From assembly GCA_020438865.1 (NCBI GenBank), contig JAGQTU010000037.1:1-36981 (forward strand): DNA of 36,981 nt, written 5' to 3'. The position numbers and the translations under genes are program-made. Source of the stretch: Mycobacterium sp. Lineage in GTDB: Bacteria > Actinomycetota > Actinomycetes > Mycobacteriales > Mycobacteriaceae. Below are positions 29,401 through 36,981 of this stretch, piece by piece. Every line of letters starts with the position of its first letter. The first letter of the stretch is position 1. The notes under the pieces are model-generated. The model searched no databases. It was not told where the DNA came from and saw only the letters and a list, made by a program, of their open reading frames with translations.

Positions 29401-32400
29401 CGGAACCCCTTCTGGTGCAATGAAGATCGTGCGCAGGCTCTCGTGACGGCCCACCACATCGACCAGGGCCGACCTCAATGCGCCCATGTCGAGCTGACCG
29501 GGCAGTTGCAGGCCGATCGCCATGTTGTACACCGGCGAGGGGCCCTGCAACTGGTCGATGAACCACAACCGGGACTGCGCGAACGACAGCGGAACCACCG
29601 CGGGACGCTGGTGCACGGTCAGCGGCGCGAACACTCGTCGCTCAGCGTGGGTTCCGATCCACTCGGCCAAACCCGCCACCGTCGGCGCCTCGAAGAGAGC
29701 ACGCACCCCGACCGCGACGTCCAGGGCGGTACCGGCCGCGGCCACCACCCGCATCGCCGACAACGAGTCGCCGCCCAGATCGAAGAACGAGTCGTCGACC
29801 CCGACTCGCGGCAGCCCCAGCACGTCGGCGTAGATCCCGGCCAGGGTCTCCTCGGTGGCCGTGGACGGCGCGCGGTAGGTGGTGCCCCGGTACTCCGGGG
29901 CGGGCAGGGACCGCACGTCGAGCTTGCCGTTTACCGTCAACGGCAAGGCCTCCAGCACCAGGACCGCGGCCGGCACCATGTAGGCCGGCAGCCGCCCGGC
30001 CAGCGCAGCCCGTACGACCGCCGGATCTACTGCACCACAATGGGTTTCGGTGACATAACCGACCAGGCGCTTGTCGCCGGGGCGGTCCTCACGGGCGATC
30101 ACCGCCGCGGTGCCCACCCCGTCCACACCGGCCAGGGCGGTCTGAATCTCACCCAGTTCGATCCGATGCCCGCGGACCTTGACCTGCTCGTCGGCGCGGC
30201 CAACATACCGCAACTGCCCGTCGGCACCCCAGGCCACCAGATCCCCGGTGCGATACATCCGCGCACCCGGCGCTCCGAATGGGCAGGCCACAAACCGTGA
30301 CCCGGTCAACCCCGGCCGGTTCAAATATCCGACACCCACGCCACGACCGGCCACGTACAGTTCGCCGACCACCCCGGCCGGCACCGGGCACAACCACCCA
30401 TCCAAGACGAACAATGCCGCACCGGTCACCGGCCCACCGATGGCCGGTGTGCTCGAACCTGGCACCAGCGGTGCGCTCATCGATGCGTAGACCGTGGTCT
30501 CGGTGGGGCCGTAGGCATTGATCATCAGCCGTCCCGGCGCCCACCGATCCACCACATCGGCCGGGCACGCCTCACCACCGATCAACAGCGCCACGGACTC
30601 CAGGCCGTCGGTGGGCAGCGCCGCCAGGGCCGAGGCCGTCTGGGTCAGCACCGTGACGCCTTCGGCGACCAGCAGGTCGTGGAAGTCGTCCGGGGAGGCG
30701 GCCACCCCTTCGGGCACCACCAGCAGCCGGTCCCCATGCAGCAGCGCGGCGAAGATCTCCCACACCGAGAAGTCGAAACCGTAGGAGTGCGCCTGGGTCC
30801 ACACCTGCGCGCCCGCCAAGCCCGGCGGCCGCGACGGCATCAGGTGGGTCAGGTTGTGGTGGGTGATCGCCACCCCCTTGGGCCTTCCGGTAGTGCCCGA
30901 CGTGTAGATCAGATACGCCATGTCATCCGGACATGGCGCCGGCAGCGCGGAGCCAGGTTGCGCGGCGATGTCGGGATCGTCCAGGTCGATCACCGGCACA
31001 CCCGAATTCGCCACCCGTTCAACCAGTTCCGCGTGGGTGAGCACCGCGGTCGGCGCGGCATCGGTGAGCATGAATGCGATCCGGGCGTCGGGATGGGCGG
31101 GGTCCATCGGCACATAGGCTGCACCGGACTTCAATACGGCCAGGATCGCCACGATCGCCCGGGCGGAGCGGGGCAACAGCAGCGCCACGCACTGCCCCGG
31201 GCCGGCGCCTCGCTCCACCAGACGGCGCGCCAGGCGGTTGGCGGCCTCGTCGAGTTCGGCATAGCTCAGGGAGCGGCCCTCGAAGCGCACCGCCACCGCG
31301 TCGGGGAGCCGAGCCACCTGCGCGGCAAAGACCTCCGGCACCGACACCCCGGCCGGCTCGGAGGCGGCCAGCGCAGCGGTGTTGCCCCACTGCTCGAGCC
31401 GGGCGTGTTCGGCCTCGTCGACGATGTCGATGGCCGACAGGTGCCGGTGTGGGTCGGCGATCATCGCCTGCAGCACGCGCCGCAACCGTTCGATGAGGCT
31501 TTCGACGGTGGCCGGATCGAACACGTCGGTGCGGAACTCAACCGCCACCCCGATCCCGTCGGGCTCACCGGCTTCGGTGAACCGTTCGGCCATCGACACG
31601 CTCAGGTCCATCCGCGCGGTGTGGGTGTCGGTCGGTAGCGGGGTGACCTCGATATCACCGAGTCGCGCCGCGGCGCTGGGGTCGTAGTTCTGCCAGGCCA
31701 ACACCACCTGCACCAACGGATGATGCGTCAGGGAGCGGGCCGGGTTGAGCCGCTCGACCAAAAGTTCAAAGGACACGTCCTGATGCTCGTAGGCGGCCAG
31801 GCTGCGCTGCCGGACCTGTGCCAGAACGTCGGCCACGGTGGGGTCCCCACCCAGATCCACCCGCAATACCAGCGTGTTGACGAAGAAGCCGATCAGATCG
31901 TCCAGAGCGGGGTCTGCCCGCCCGGCGATCGGGAAGCCCACCGCCACATCGGAAGTCGCCCCGATCTTGCCCAGCAGCACCGCCAGGGCGGCCTGCACCA
32001 CCATGAAGCTGGTCGCGCCGAAGCCCGCGGCCGCGGCGCGAACCTCGTGGTGCAGGTCGGCCGGCCAGTCCGCCACCACGGTGGCGCCGCGGTGATCGGC
32101 CACCGGTGGATAGGGCCGATCGGTGGGCAGGATCAGCCGCTCCGGCATCCCCGCGAGGGCCTGCTCCCAGTAGCCGAGCTGGCGGGCGATCGCACTGTCC
32201 GCGTCGTCGAGGTCGTCGAACTGGGCGCGCTGCCACAACGCGTAATCGATGTACTGCACTGGCAATTCGGTCCAGGCCGGGGCTTGGCCGGCGCGGCGGG
32301 CGGCATACGCCACGCCCAGATCACGCACCAACGGGGCAATCGAGCCCCCGTCACCGGCAATGTGGTGCATGACCCCGACCAACAGGTGTTCGTATTCACC

Positions 32401-35400
32401 CAGGCGGTAAAGCGTTGCCCGCAAGGGAATCTCGCTGGCCAGGTCGAACCGGTATGCCGCCGCCGCCTCGACGGCCTCGGTCACCTTCTCCGCCGGCCAG
32501 CCGACGGCGTCGACGACCTCCCAGCCCACCTCGGCCCGCTCCGGGGCGAGCACCACCTGCTGCGGCACCCCCTCGGGAGCGACGAACACCGTGCGCAGAC
32601 TTTCGTGGCGGCCCACCACATCCACCAGCGCCGCCCCCAACGCCGCGACATTCAACTCCCCACGCAGGCGCAGTCTGACCGCCATGTTGTACACCGGCGA
32701 CGGACCCTGCAACTGGTCGATGAACCACAACCGGGACTGCGCGAACGACAGCGGAACCACCGCCGGGCGAGGGCCGGCCACTAACGGCTCACGACCGCCC
32801 TCGGCCGCACCGACCCGCGGGGCCAACAGCGTCACGGTCGGGGCCTCGAAGACCGCGCGCACCGAAAGCTCACCGCCCACAGCGGCGTTGATCTCGGCGA
32901 TCACCCGCATCGCCGACAGCGAGTCACCACCCAGATCGAAGAACGAATCGTCCACCCCGACCCGCTCCACCCCCAGCACATCGGCGTAGATGCCGGCCAG
33001 GATCTCCTCGACCGCGGAGCCCGGAGCGCGGTACCGATCCAGATCCCTGAACTCCGGTGCCGGCAGCGCGCGCTTGTCAAGCTTGCCGTTCACCGTCAAC
33101 GGCAGCGCAGCCATGACCACGATCGCCGCCGGCACCATGTAGGCCGGCAACCGCTCGGCTAGCGCGGCGCGGGCCGCACCCGCCTCCACGCTGCCGGTCA
33201 CGTAGCCGACCAGTCGCTTGTCGCCCGGTCGGTCCTCGCGGGCGATCACCGCCGCGCTGGCCACCCCGTCCACCGCGGCCAACGCGGCCTGGATCTCACC
33301 GAGTTCGATGCGGTAGCCGCGGATCTTGACCTGCTCATCGACGCGGCCCACATACTCCAGCTGCCCGTCGGCGCCCCAGGCCACCAGATCCCCGGTGCGG
33401 TACATCCGCGAACCGGGCACCCCGAATGGACACGCCACGAATCGGGAGGCACTCAGCTCGGAGCGCCGCCAATAGCCCACTCCGACTGCACGACCCGCGA
33501 CGTACAACTCGCCGACCACCCCGGCAGGCACCGGACGCAGCCAGCCGTCCAGCACGAACAGGGCGGCCCCCGGCACCGGCGAGCCGATCGGTACGACACC
33601 CGCTCCGGCCGTGAGCGGCGCGCTCATCGCGACCCACATGGTGGTCTCGGTCGGGCCGTACTGATTGATCATCACCCGGCCCGGCGCCCACCGCTGCACC
33701 ACGCCGGCCGGACACGCCTCGCCACCGACCAGCAACGCCATCGGCCCCAAGCCGTCCGGTGAGAGTTCGGCCACGGCCGAAGGGGTCTGGCTGAGCACAC
33801 CGACCTTCTCGGTGACCAGCAGATCATGCAGATCATCGGCCGAGTGGACCAGCGAGTCGGGCACCACCACCAGTGCGCCGCCGTTGAGCAGCGCACCGAA
33901 GATCTCCCAGCCGGAGATGTCGAAGCTGTACGAATGCCACTGCGACCACACCTGTCCCGGGCCGACGGGAACCGCAGCGGGCAGCGACGCCATCAGCTGC
34001 GTGACGTTGTGGTGGGCAATCGCCACCCCCTTCGGCACGCCCGTGGTTCCCGAGGTGTAGGTGATGTAGGCGATGTCGTCCGGGGCCGCCGCCGGCAGCG
34101 CGGTAGCCGGATACGCCGCGATTCCCGGATCGTCGGCCTCGAATACTGCGCAGCCCGATTCGGCCAGTCGCGCACGGAGTTCGGGCGTGGTGATCACGCC
34201 GATCGGGGTGGCGTCGGCAAGCATGAAGTCCAGCCGCGCCGCGGGCATCACCGGATCGATCGGCAAATACGCCGCACCGCTCTTGAGCACCGCCAGCATC
34301 GCCACGATCGCCTGGGCCGAGCGCGGCAACAACAGCGCCACACACCGCCCCGGTCCCGCGCCGCGGGCGACCAGCAGCTGCGCCAACCGATTCGACGCCT
34401 CGTCCAACTCGCGGTAGCTCCACGAACGGCCCTCGAACGTCACCGCCAACGCCTCCGGCGCCCGGCACACCTGCGTGGCGAAGACCTCGGGGATGGACAC
34501 CGGCGCAGGCGCGGCACCGTCCAGGACCGCCGCGTTGGACCAGCCGTCGAGCCGGGCACGCTCATCGTCGACGAGCAGGTCCAGCGATGACAGCGGTCGA
34601 TCCGGATCTCCCGCCATCGCCGCGACGATGCGCTGCAGCCGCGCTCCAAGACCGGCGGCACCGATGCTCGCGTACGGCTCACCCAATCCCGCTGTGGAAA
34701 GGGCCAATTCGTCACCCGAGCCGAGGAAGAACAATCCGAAGTGGCCCACCGGGCCGTGATTGGTGTACGACGCCGTGGCCTCGGCGCCGCCGAAGTCCAA
34801 CGTCAGCCGCAGGGGCATGAAGTTGATGGCGACCCGATTGGCCTCCAGCCGCGGGCCCCCGGAAGTGCGGCTCTCCAGTGTGCGCACCGGAAAACGCTGA
34901 TGGTGCAGCAATTCCCGGATGCGGGTGTCCACATCGCGGCAGAACTCGGCCACGGTCATCGCCGGCGGGGTCTTCACCACCAGCGGAACCACCCCGGTGA
35001 GCATCCCGGGCAGCGTCTTCGACTCCGGGGTGACCCGCCTGCTGACCGGAAAGTCCAGCGCCACCTCATCGGCGGTCGCGCTGTACCCGCGCACCAGCAG
35101 GCCACACGCCGCGGTGAGCACCGAGTACCGCCGGATGCGCAACGTCTTCGAGAGGTCCTTGGCCTGGCCCACGACGGACCGGTCCAACGCGACCGGCACC
35201 GACGGGGTGGAGCCGTCGTCGCCGCCGGCGAACTCCGCGGACCGGTAATGCGCTGCCCCGTCGGGGGGAAGGTGGGCGCTCCAGTAGTCCCGGTCGTCGA
35301 CATAGTCGGACGACGCCTCGTAGGCCGCCTCGCCGCCGACCAGATCGCTCAATGAGCCGAAGTAGGCAGGCGGGACGGGTTCGCCTGCGACCAGCGCCGA

Positions 35401-35898
35401 ATAGATTGCTGCGATACGGCGGCTGACCAGAACCATGCCCAGCCCGTCCATCGCGATGTGGTGGCAGCACGCGAACAAATAAAACTCATCGGGCAAAGTT
35501 TGAAACAGCGCAAATTTGAAAAGCGGGCCGGACAGCGACATCGGCGTGCGGCGTATCGACGACGAGATCTCACCGACCTCGTGCGCCGGATCCTCCGATC
35601 CCGTCAGGTCGTAGAAATCGAGCTCGATGTCCGGATAGTCGATCGCCCGTTGATAGACCTGCCCGGCGGCCACGAAGAACGCGGCTCTGCCGGGTTCGGC
35701 CTCGCGTGCCACCTGCCGAATCGCCTCGTGGAGTAGACCCCGATCCACCCGACCGGCGATCCGCCCCAACAGGCCGAGCTGCCACTCCGTACCGGCCAGA
35801 CCCGCTTCCTGCGCCAGCCAGATATCCAGCTGACCTCGAGTCAGCGGCAGCCCCCCGCCAAGATCCACCCGACCCCCAACCCCAAACTGATTACGCAT
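16156..35898 (-). CDS. Five-module non-ribosomal peptide synthetase with starter C and terminal thioester reductase
   Basis: One uninterrupted frame of 6580 residues: C-A-T, C-A-T, C-A-T-E, C-A-T-E, C-A-T-TD. Approximate residues of markers are as follows. C motifs HHxxxDG at 146, 1178, 2231, 3760 and 5247. A3-type TSGTTG at 614, 1665, 2719, 4218 and 5702. Carrier GGDS at 992, 2044, 3110, 4595 and 6085. E motifs HHLAVDG at 3283 and 4767. Reductase NADP motif [10 protein letters not shown] at 6183 and YGNSK at 6355. A starter C domain at the N-terminus implies acylation with a fatty acyl group, and the reductase implies release as aldehyde or primary alcohol. C4 and C5, which follow the E domains, are of the LTPxQxGLLFHS/HHIVxDGWS kind that accepts D-residues, so a colinear product is acyl-L-L-D-D-L with a reduced C-terminus. 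No MbtH, phosphopantetheinyl transferase or acyl-AMP ligase lies in the window. ATG at 35898; weak ribosome site. Confidence 0.95.
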   Translation of the reverse strand: MRNQFGVGGRVDLGGGLPLTRGQLDIWLAQEAGLAGTEWQLGLLGRIAGRVDRGLLHEAIRQVAREAEPGRAAFFVAAGQVYQRAIDYPDIELDFYDLTGSEDPAHEVGEISSSIRRTPMSLSGPLFKFALFQTLPDEFYLFACCHHIAMDGLGMVLVSRRIAAIYSALVAGEPVPPAYFGSLSDLVGGEAAYEASSDYVDDRDYWSAHLPPDGAAHYRSAEFAGGDDGSTPSVPVALDRSVVGQAKDLSKTLRIRRYSVLTAACGLLVRGYSATADEVALDFPVSRRVTPESKTLPGMLTGVVPLVVKTPPAMTVAEFCRDVDTRIRELLHHQRFPVRTLESRTSGGPRLEANRVAINFMPLRLTLDFGGAEATASYTNHGPVGHFGLFFLGSGDELALSTAGLGEPYASIGAAGLGARLQRIVAAMAGDPDRPLSSLDLLVDDERARLDGWSNAAVLDGAAPAPVSIPEVFATQVCRAPEALAVTFEGRSWSYRELDEASNRLAQLLVARGAGPGRCVALLLPRSAQAIVAMLAVLKSGAAYLPIDPVMPAARLDFMLADATPIGVITTPELRARLAESGCAVFEADDPGIAAYPATALPAAAPDDIAYITYTSGTTGVPKGVAIAHHNVTQLMASLPAAVPVGPGQVWSQWHSYSFDISGWEIFGALLNGGALVVVPDSLVHSADDLHDLLVTEKVGVLSQTPSAVAELSPDGLGPMALLVGGEACPAGVVQRWAPGRVMINQYGPTETTMWVAMSAPLTAGAGVVPIGSPVPGAALFVLDGWLRPVPAGVVGELYVAGRAVGVGYWRRSELSASRFVACPFGVPGSRMYRTGDLVAWGADGQLEYVGRVDEQVKIRGYRIELGEIQAALAAVDGVASAAVIAREDRPGDKRLVGYVTGSVEAGAARAALAERLPAYMVPAAIVVMAALPLTVNGKLDKRALPAPEFRDLDRYRAPGSAVEEILAGIYADVLGVERVGVDDSFFDLGGDSLSAMRVIAEINAAVGGELSVRAVFEAPTVTLLAPRVGAAEGGREPLVAGPRPAVVPLSFAQSRLWFIDQLQGPSPVYNMAVRLRLRGELNVAALGAALVDVVGRHESLRTVFVAPEGVPQQVVLAPERAEVGWEVVDAVGWPAEKVTEAVEAAAAYRFDLASEIPLRATLYRLGEYEHLLVGVMHHIAGDGGSIAPLVRDLGVAYAARRAGQAPAWTELPVQYIDYALWQRAQFDDLDDADSAIARQLGYWEQALAGMPERLILPTDRPYPPVADHRGATVVADWPADLHHEVRAAAAGFGATSFMVVQAALAVLLGKIGATSDVAVGFPIAGRADPALDDLIGFFVNTLVLRVDLGGDPTVADVLAQVRQRSLAAYEHQDVSFELLVERLNPARSLTHHPLVQVVLAWQNYDPSAAARLGDIEVTPLPTDTHTARMDLSVSMAERFTEAGEPDGIGVAVEFRTDVFDPATVESLIERLRRVLQAMIADPHRHLSAIDIVDEAEHARLEQWGNTAALAASEPAGVSVPEVFAAQVARLPDAVAVRFEGRSLSYAELDEAANRLARRLVERGAGPGQCVALLLPRSARAIVAILAVLKSGAAYVPMDPAHPDARIAFMLTDAAPTAVLTHAELVERVANSGVPVIDLDDPDIAAQPGSALPAPCPDDMAYLIYTSGTTGRPKGVAITHHNLTHLMPSRPPGLAGAQVWTQAHSYGFDFSVWEIFAALLHGDRLLVVPEGVAASPDDFHDLLVAEGVTVLTQTASALAALPTDGLESVALLIGGEACPADVVDRWAPGRLMINAYGPTETTVYASMSAPLVPGSSTPAIGGPVTGAALFVLDGWLCPVPAGVVGELYVAGRGVGVGYLNRPGLTGSRFVACPFGAPGARMYRTGDLVAWGADGQLRYVGRADEQVKVRGHRIELGEIQTALAGVDGVGTAAVIAREDRPGDKRLVGYVTETHCGAVDPAVVRAALAGRLPAYMVPAAVLVLEALPLTVNGKLDVRSLPAPEYRGTTYRAPSTATEETLAGIYADVLGLPRVGVDDSFFDLGGDSLSAMRVVAAAGTALDVAVGVRALFEAPTVAGLAEWIGTHAERRVFAPLTVHQRPAVVPLSFAQSRLWFIDQLQGPSPVYNMAIGLQLPGQLDMGALRSALVDVVGRHESLRTIFIAPEGVPQQIVVPAELAEVGWEVVDATGWPVGRLHAAAAEAARHQFDLSSEIPVRATLFRVGVDEHVLVGVVHHIAGDGGSMTPLVADLGAAYAARCAGHAPDWAPLPVQYIDYTLWQRTQFGDLEDPDSAIGAQLAYWEQALAGMPERVVLPTDRPYPVVADHRGATIAVDWPAELQKAVHTLAERSGTTSFMVLQAALAVLLAKIGATSDVAVGFPTAGRNDPALEDLVGFFVNTLVLRVDLGGDPTVAEVLARVRERSLAAFEHQDVPFEVLVERLNPARSLTHHPLVQVALAWQNNQPAAEAALGDLHVTPLSADTHTARMDLTVSLAERFTDDGRPAGISGTAEFRTDVFDPDTIDTLITRLARVLRVMAADPEQHLSFVDVLDESEHAQLDVWGNRAVLSGPAAELASIPELFAAQVARAPEAVAISGGGSAWTYRELDEASNRLAHHLVDRGAGPGRTVALLLPRSAHAVMAILAVLKTGASYLALDPAHPDARISFTLIDAAPIAAITDAELRVRIDGSDLPLIDIHDPAIAAAAVSGLVFPAPDDIAYIIYTSGTTGTPKGVAIPHRNVTQLLATLDAEVGLATAWTQCHSLAFDYSVWEIWGPLLYGGRLVMVADSVVRSPEELHALLVSERVGMLSQTPSAFDALQTADALYPEVGEQLGLQTVVFGGEALEPARLSAWMHRHPGRPRMVNMYGITETTVHASFREITGADVERAVSPIGVPLAHLGFFVLDGWLRPAPVGVVGELYVAGGGLASGYLGRADLSATRFVACPFGAPGSRMYRTGDLVRWNAEGELEYVGRADEQVKIRGYRIELGEIQAALAGLEGVETAAVIAREDRPGDKRLVGYVTGSGDTAKIRTQLAERLPAYMIPAAVVSLDALPLTVNGKLDTRALPAPEYQDADQYRPPADAVEEILAGIYAQVLGVERVGVDDSFFDLGGDSISSMQVVARARAAGLIVRPRDVFVEQSVARLAQVAAFAGGAVGVVDEGLGAVVATPIVRWLYEVDGPVDQFNQTVVLQAPAGVDQADVETVLQAVLDRHGTLRLQVDDDGTGDWALSVPEPGSVRARDCLAAVDVLTEAAVIAARSRLDPAAGVVLRAVWAEGTGQLALIIHHLAVDGVSWRILLEDINIAWAQHHSGQPIVLPTGGTSFAGWSTVLAKYAHADAAVRQVESWRSVTAAPAALPHVEPCRDTYANAGQLSVSLDTGTTRRLLGEVPAAFHAGVQDILLIAFGLAFKEFLGTDAPIGIDVEGHGRAEELVADDVDLSRTVGWFTAKYPVALSLGEISWEQVVAGEAALGAVIKDAKEQLRALPDGVTYGLLRYLNPDVALDAADPAIGFNYLGRLGTGELSDDLWRMDADAQSLLGAAAAIDMPLMHTVGLNAGTLDTESGPTLQASWTWATAALDDEQVDRLSRLWFEALGGICTHVRNGGGGLTPSDILPTQLNQDQIDSLKRQFEIADVLPLTPVQQGLLFHSTFTRGADNIYAVQLDIALAGELDPHRLRDAVGNVIKRHPNLAARFCEDFDQPVQVIAAEPVIAWHYLELDTEEQLDKFCAAERAAVGDPTSEPTFRAALVRTAPDRHRFVLTNHHIVLDGWSLPIVLQEIFAAYYGHRLPEPAPYRRFVTWLADQDRGAAEAAWRTVLDGFDTPTLVGPPGRLALGPRGVESFQVSAAITDALAELARSRQTTVSTVLQAGWAQVLMMLTGRSDVAFGTAVSGRPADVAGADLMVGLLINTVPVRARVTASDTVADLLEQVQREHNDTLEHEHLALNEIHHLVGHEQLFDTLFVYENYPVDNAALLGTSGLTVTAFTSREYNHYPLSVTAIPGEALGLRVEFDTEVFDTHDVATLIESFRHVLEAMIAEPMRRLSAIDVLNGACRARLDRWANTAALTQPVLESASIPDVFAAQVARAPHAIAVRYAGRSLSYRELDAAANRLAQMLALHGAGPGQRVALLLPRCADAVVAMLAVLKTGAAYVPIDPAHSAARMELVLADATPIAVITAAALRTRLDDNGLLVIDVDDPALEFAPGAPLPAPAADEIAYLIYTSGTTGVPKGVAIAHRNVTWLVGALDAGLPPGPVWTQCHSPAFDFSVWEIWGALLSGRRLVVVPEEVAASPQEFHDLLLTERVSVLTQTPTAVAMLPAEHLESMTLVVAGEACPPELVQRWAAPGRTMIDAYGPTEATVCASMSSPLVPGSDVVPIGSPIAGAALLVLDPWLRPLPPGVVGELYLAGPGVGLGYLHRPGLTATRFVPCPFGARGSRMYRSGDVVAWGADGQLEYLGRADEQVKIRGYRIELGEIQTVLAGLDGVEQAAVIAREDRPGDKRLVGYITGIADPVKIRAALADRLPGYMVPAAVVVMDALPLTVSGKLDTRALPAPEYQDHDRYRAPATAVEQVLADIYAEVLGIERVGVDDSFFDLGGDSILSMRVVARARVAGLICRPRDIFVEQTVARLATVVRVSGGEARVVDEGIGPVVATPIMRWLHDVDGPIDEFNQTLVLQAPAAATEADVQTVLQALLDRHATLRLQVTEDAAGGWTLEVPEPGSVRAVDCVTTVQGLSDDAVVAARSELNPAAGAVLRAVWAADTNQLALIIHHLAVDGVSWRILLEDLNIAWAQHHNGQPIALPAGGTSFARWSKVLEEHARSTEVLESAEAWQQVATVATVLPTVQPTHDTYASAGQLSVSLDAGITRQVLGEVPGAFHAGVQDILLVAFGLAWTEFLGTGPTPIGIDVEGHGREERWAADDVDLSRTVGWFTTKYPIVLTPAAITWEQVVAGDAALGAVIKDAKEQLRALPDPVSYGLLRYVNPDVDLGGAEPGIGFNYLGRLGTGVGELSEELWRIDAAAATLSAAAAAIAMPLMHTVALNAGTLDTESGPRLQASWTWAPSAMDAGQIDRLSRLWFEALGGLCAHVQHGGGGLTPSDLLPAKLTQPQIDELAQRHPVADVLPLTPLQEGLLFHSLVTGGAEDVYAVQLDITIAGALDRHRLRKAVRAVVGRHPNLAAHFCADFDQPVQVIAADPVIEWHYLELQTAAGIDQFCAAERTAVCDLINQPTFRGALIRTAANEHRFVLTLHHIVVDGWSLPILLQEVFASYFRQRLPAAASYRSFVTWLAEQDHDAAHAAWRSVLEGFDTPTLVAAPAAAGPRAVDSFRLSTETTKALADLARAQHTTMSTVLQAGWAQVLMMLTGHRDVAFGTAVSERPIELAGADSIVGLLINTVPVRATARPGSTPADLVDQIRRDHNDTLEHQHLALTEIHHLAGHDQLFDTIFVYENYPIDTAALLAAHDLAVTDLTSREYNHYPISVTALPGAELGLRVEYDTHKFGPAEIATVVARFEQVVEAMTTDAEQPLARIGALTEGEQYQIDQWANRTALTRPAPALPTITEMFAAQVARIPDEIAVTCGTATWSYRELDRASNRLARLLVARGAGPGRNVALLLPRSAEAVIAIMAVLQTGATYIPMDPVVPDTRLHFMLTDSAPVVTVTTAGLRSRLPESAMAVVEVDAPADPQPSIEFPGPVAEDIAYLIYTSGTTGTPKGVAISHGNVTQLLASLPPELPHSGVWPLCHSLAFDVSVWEIFGALLRGGRLVIVPDEVAAAPNRFNALLAAEHVTVLTQTPSAAAVLPPAGLESTTMVVVGEACPNEVVHRWAGDGRTMLNAFGPTETTMCVAISAPLTSEQDAVPIGAPVTAAALFVLDGWLRTVRAGVVGELYVAGGGVGVGYLNRPGLTGSRFVPCPFGPAGSRMYRTGDLVRWRADGQLDYLGRVDEQVKIRGYRIELGEIQTVLAGLDGVEQAAVIAREDRPGDKRLVGYVTESATGAVEAGAARAALAERLPAYMVPAAVVVMDTLPLTVNGKLDSRALPAPEYAGLGGEYRTPCTPTELAIAGIYAQVLGLAQVGADDSFFEIGGDSISAMRVIAAVNTALDVELGVRAVFETPTVCGLARQIDAGAGGSGPTHGPSFAEVHGVAPSEVHAGDLRLEKFIDAPTLLGAPSLPAAIGEVSTVLLTGATGFLGRYLVLEWLERLAPVGGTLICLVRGESDEAARQRLERAFDTGDAALLAQFRALAADGRLRVIAGDKGRHNLGLDEQRWAGLAESVDLIVDSAALVNGVLPYCDLFGPNVVGTAELIRLAITTKLKAFSYVSTADVGNQVEPGAFTEDADIRIISAHRANQGGYANGYGNSKWAGEVLLREAHDLCGLPVAVFRSGMIMADPRFTGQLNLSDTVTRMIYSVMLTGVAPGSFYQRDAAGNRQRTHFDGLPVGFVAEAISALGAEAEEGFVTYHVMNPHDDGIGIDEYVDWLIEAGYPIERVEDFGQWVQRFEDGLRALPERQAQNTVLPLLLAVRKGSVDFQPPQPTLGASSSTERFRVAVRAARIGCGGDIPHVTPEVITKYATDLEALGLL
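17460..20560 (-). other. NRPS module 5: DCL-type C5, A5, T5
   Basis: Residues about 5113-6146. C5 starts [16 protein letters not shown] with HHIVVDGW. The A5 pocket reads DVWTVVAMCK, which I cannot assign; it is a small to medium hydrophobic pocket. The carrier differs from the others ([12 protein letters not shown] rather than FFDLGGDS), which may reflect its role in handing the chain to the reductase instead of another C domain. Confidence 0.75.
20560..25020 (-). other. NRPS module 4: DCL-type C4, A4 (aromatic-like), T4, E
   Basis: Residues about 3626-5113. C4 starts [16 protein letters not shown] and has HHIVLDGW, matching a D-donor-accepting domain after an epimerase. The A4 pocket reads DFWTVAAVCK, seven or eight positions like the Phe/Tyr codes (DAWTIAAVCK, DASTVAAVCK), so an aromatic residue is likely. 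T4 has GGDSILSM and is followed by an intact epimerase ([12 protein letters not shown]). Confidence 0.8.
25020..29640 (-). other. NRPS module 3: LCL-type C3, A3 (Thr-like), T3, E
   Basis: Residues about 2086-3626. C3 is a near copy of C2. The A3 pocket reads DYWSVGMVHK, close to the Thr signature DFWNIGMVHK, and the core reads [12 protein letters not shown] as Thr domains do; Thr is the best guess. T3 has GGDSISSMQ, followed by an epimerase with [12 protein letters not shown], so the residue should be D (D-allo-Thr if Thr). Confidence 0.8.
29519..29600. repeat. Near-identical direct repeat, copy in C3 (partner at 32681-32762)
   Basis: About 80 bases at 29519-29600 and 32681-32762 differ at only a couple of positions. 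Both encode the start of the C2/C3 condensation domains ([20 protein letters not shown] region). They lie 3162 bp apart, one module length. Confidence 0.85.
29640..32800 (-). other. NRPS module 2: LCL-type C2, A2, T2
   Basis: Residues about 1033-2086. C2 begins [17 protein letters not shown] and carries HHIAGDG, typical of domains joining two L-residues. The A2 pocket reads DFWTLGAVYK by alignment to PheA; I have no confident residue call. T2 has GGDSLSAM. No epimerase, so residue 2 should be L. Confidence 0.8.
32681..32762. repeat. Near-identical direct repeat, copy in C2 (partner at 29519-29600)
   Basis: Second copy of the condensation-domain repeat. Together the pair is a substrate for recombination that would delete or duplicate exactly one module. 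Confidence 0.85.
32800..35898 (-). other. NRPS module 1: starter C, A1, T1
   Basis: Residues 1-1033. The C domain has an intact HHIAMDG and later DFPVSRR and [13 protein letters not shown], and no module precedes it, which fits an acyl-accepting starter domain. Reading the A1 pocket against GrsA PheA (positions 235, 236, 239, 278, 299, 301, 322, 330, 331, 517) I get DIWSLGQMWK. I know no characterised match. The Trp before the final Lys is seen in small-side-chain pockets such as Gly or Cys. Carrier Ser in GGDSLSAM. Confidence 0.8.
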
Positions 35899-36418
35899 GT
35901 CAATCGCGATCCGCTGCGAGAACCGATCAGTCCCTCATCGGCCCGGCGCCGGCTGCCGTTCGGGCACACAGGACTGGCGGTTTACCCCTGAACCGCCGCT
36001 TGACCTGCGAGAACGCCCAAGCCATACCGGGCACCGATCGGGTGTCCTTCCTTCGTCGCGGCCGACGACGGCAACGCAGCAATCACCGTCGACGAACAAC
36101 CTGATGTCGATCCCTTCAACAGACTCCAAAATTGACACGTGTGAAACCTATTAGAGGGTAGCGCACAGCTAACCTTCGTGCCGCCTGGTTTCGGAACTGT
36201 TCGTGGGACCGCAACCGGCCTCGGGGTGATTGATCGTAACCGGCGCGACGCCTGCGCCGGGTTAGCTACGGAGCAGCCGGTCGCAGACGACAGGAACTTC
36301 CCAGCCCGCCGTGGCCTCTGCTTGCAGGAGGAAACTCTTGCCGGTGCCCGGCCGGCCGACTTCGGGGATCGGCATTGCTGCGGCCCGACCATGGGCCTCG
36401 CGCCGGGCACCGCCGTTG
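35899..36418. other. 520-bp non-coding leader/intergenic region upstream of the NRPS
   Basis: No convincing gene on either strand. It contains an AT-richer patch near 36110-36160 with an imperfect palindrome, and a minus-strand frame (36262-36474) that reads GRPGTGKSF, a P-loop-like string with no surrounding domain. The long distance to the NRPS start suggests either a long 5' leader or a promoter closer in that I cannot recognise. Confidence 0.4.
36132..36145. promoter_or_regulatory. Imperfect palindrome, candidate operator upstream of the NRPS
   Basis: TTGACACGTGTGAA is symmetric at 12 of 14 positions (core ACACGTGT). It lies about 235 bp before the NRPS start in the most AT-rich part of the gap. 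Minus-strand TAGGTT and TACCCT hexamers of -10 type are adjacent. A transcription-factor site controlling the NRPS is plausible; the regulator is not identifiable. Confidence 0.4.
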
Positions 36419-36981
36419 TCATCGGGCCCCCAAGCACGGACGCGGCGAGCAGCAAACCGTCCGCTTCGGCTCACGCCCCGGGATCTCCGCTGCGGGCATC
36501 CTGGCCAGGTACCGTGCGATCGCCAGTTGGGCGGCAGCGAAAAGTCCCAGTATGCCGCCGACGATCCCGAAGGCGCCGTAGGCGCCGAGTCCTGCCGAAA
36601 ACGCCCCTCCTACAAGGCTGTCGACACCGACCGACATGGCGGTCCTGCGAACTCGGAGGCGGCCGTCACCCCCGGTGCCCGGCCAGTTCGAGCGGGACGG
36701 TGTGCACCGAGGTGTCGACGTAGCCGCGGATCAGCGCCTCGGCCGCATAACAGGCCATGGCCCAGGTGAGGTTGATCGTGCCGAGGGCCATCGCGACGGG
36801 GATGCCGGCCAGCACGACACCGCGCAGCAGGGTCGCGGCCACCAGGACCCGCCGAGCGCCAAAGCGGTCGGTCGGCCAACCCGCAAGGTAGGTCCCGACC
36901 ATGTGCACGGCGGTGCCGAAGGCGGCGAAGAACGCGGCGCGGCCCAACGAGCCGGACAGATCGGCGATCAGCAGCGGCTGG
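36419..36981 (-). pseudogene. MFS transporter, C-terminal half, frameshifted and cut by right edge
   Basis: The minus strand from the right edge reads PLLIADLSGSLGRAAFFAAF and GWPTDRFGARRVL, the latter being the MFS loop motif G-x3-D-R-x-G-x-R-R. Two more hydrophobic helices follow, then HTVPLELAGHRG and a stop at 36666. The homologous text continues in another frame as VTAASEFAGP and then, after a second shift, as MSVGVDSLVGGAFSAGLGAY and GAFGIVGGILGLFAAAQLAI, the usual last helices, ending at 36419. Two frame changes within about 35 bp suggest inactivation, or assembly errors. An intact version would be an exporter candidate next to the NRPS. The N-terminal half lies outside the window. Confidence 0.6.

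Noticed and set aside
16156-35898. Identity as glycopeptidolipid synthetase Mps1/Mps2
   Set aside because: Module number and positions of epimerase domains do not fit D-Phe/D-allo-Thr/D-Ala/L-alaninol, and no gtf, rmt or mmpL genes of that locus are seen.
36155-36176. Possible IdeR (iron) box upstream of the NRPS, GCTAACCTT
   Set aside because: Only one half-site resembles the consensus; the other half has almost no matches.
36262-36474. Minus-strand frame with P-loop-like GRPGTGKSF
   Set aside because: Only the short string looks like a Walker A; there is no Walker B or domain around it and no good start. Probably chance or an unreadable relic.

Overview
The window is GC-rich, densely coded actinobacterial DNA. 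Gene content points to a non-tuberculous Mycobacterium/Mycolicibacterium: a dcd and UDP-glucose dehydrogenase pair, a mycofactocin locus with a 33-residue MftA ending IDGMCGVY, a DUF7159-like Hsp70-fold protein with a Pro/Ser tail, a starter-C NRPS with a terminal reductase, and GTG/TTG or leaderless starts. This is judged from sequence features recalled from mycobacteria; no search was run.

Layout. 1-807 (-): N-terminal membrane half of a sensor protein of the kind that carries GGDEF/EAL domains in actinobacteria, cut by the left edge. 895-4867 (-): UDP-glucose 6-dehydrogenase, a membrane-anchored DUF7159-like protein, and bifunctional dCTP deaminase/dUTPase. 4961-5034 (+): tRNA-Gly(CCC). 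5221-5382 (+): decayed scrap of a LuxR/AAA-type regulator gene. 5514-7085 (-): SulP anion transporter. 7321-8954 (-): tight operon of AhpD-like protein, cupin and aldo/keto reductase, divergent from an SDR (9137-9934, +) and a four-helix EXPERA-like membrane protein (9958-10455, +).

10471-15544 is a partial mycofactocin locus. mftR (+) diverges from mftA-mftB-mftC-mftD (-), and an NAD-dependent aldehyde dehydrogenase follows in the same direction. The MftE, MftF and MftG genes that follow mftD in M. tuberculosis are not here, so maturation would need genes elsewhere. A small secreted protein (15546-15920, -) and a possible 36-residue membrane peptide (16018-16128, +) follow.

16156-35898 (-) is one reading frame of 6580 codons: a five-module NRPS, C(starter)-A-T / C-A-T / C-A-T-E / C-A-T-E / C-A-T-TD. 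The architecture predicts an N-acylated pentapeptide of chirality L-L-D-D-L, released reductively as an aldehyde or alcohol. The pattern of epimerase domains does not match glycopeptidolipid synthetase (D-D-D-L, four residues) or the two-module Nrp, so the product is probably not one of the well-known mycobacterial lipopeptides. Upstream of it are about 500 bp with no convincing gene, an imperfect palindrome near a likely promoter, and a frameshifted MFS transporter running off the right edge.

The strongest candidates for something undescribed are the NRPS product and the mycofactocin locus in which an aldehyde dehydrogenase takes the place of mftEFG. Most other long open frames, especially plus-strand ones over 900-4100 and 16200-35900, are antisense shadows of high-GC3 genes.
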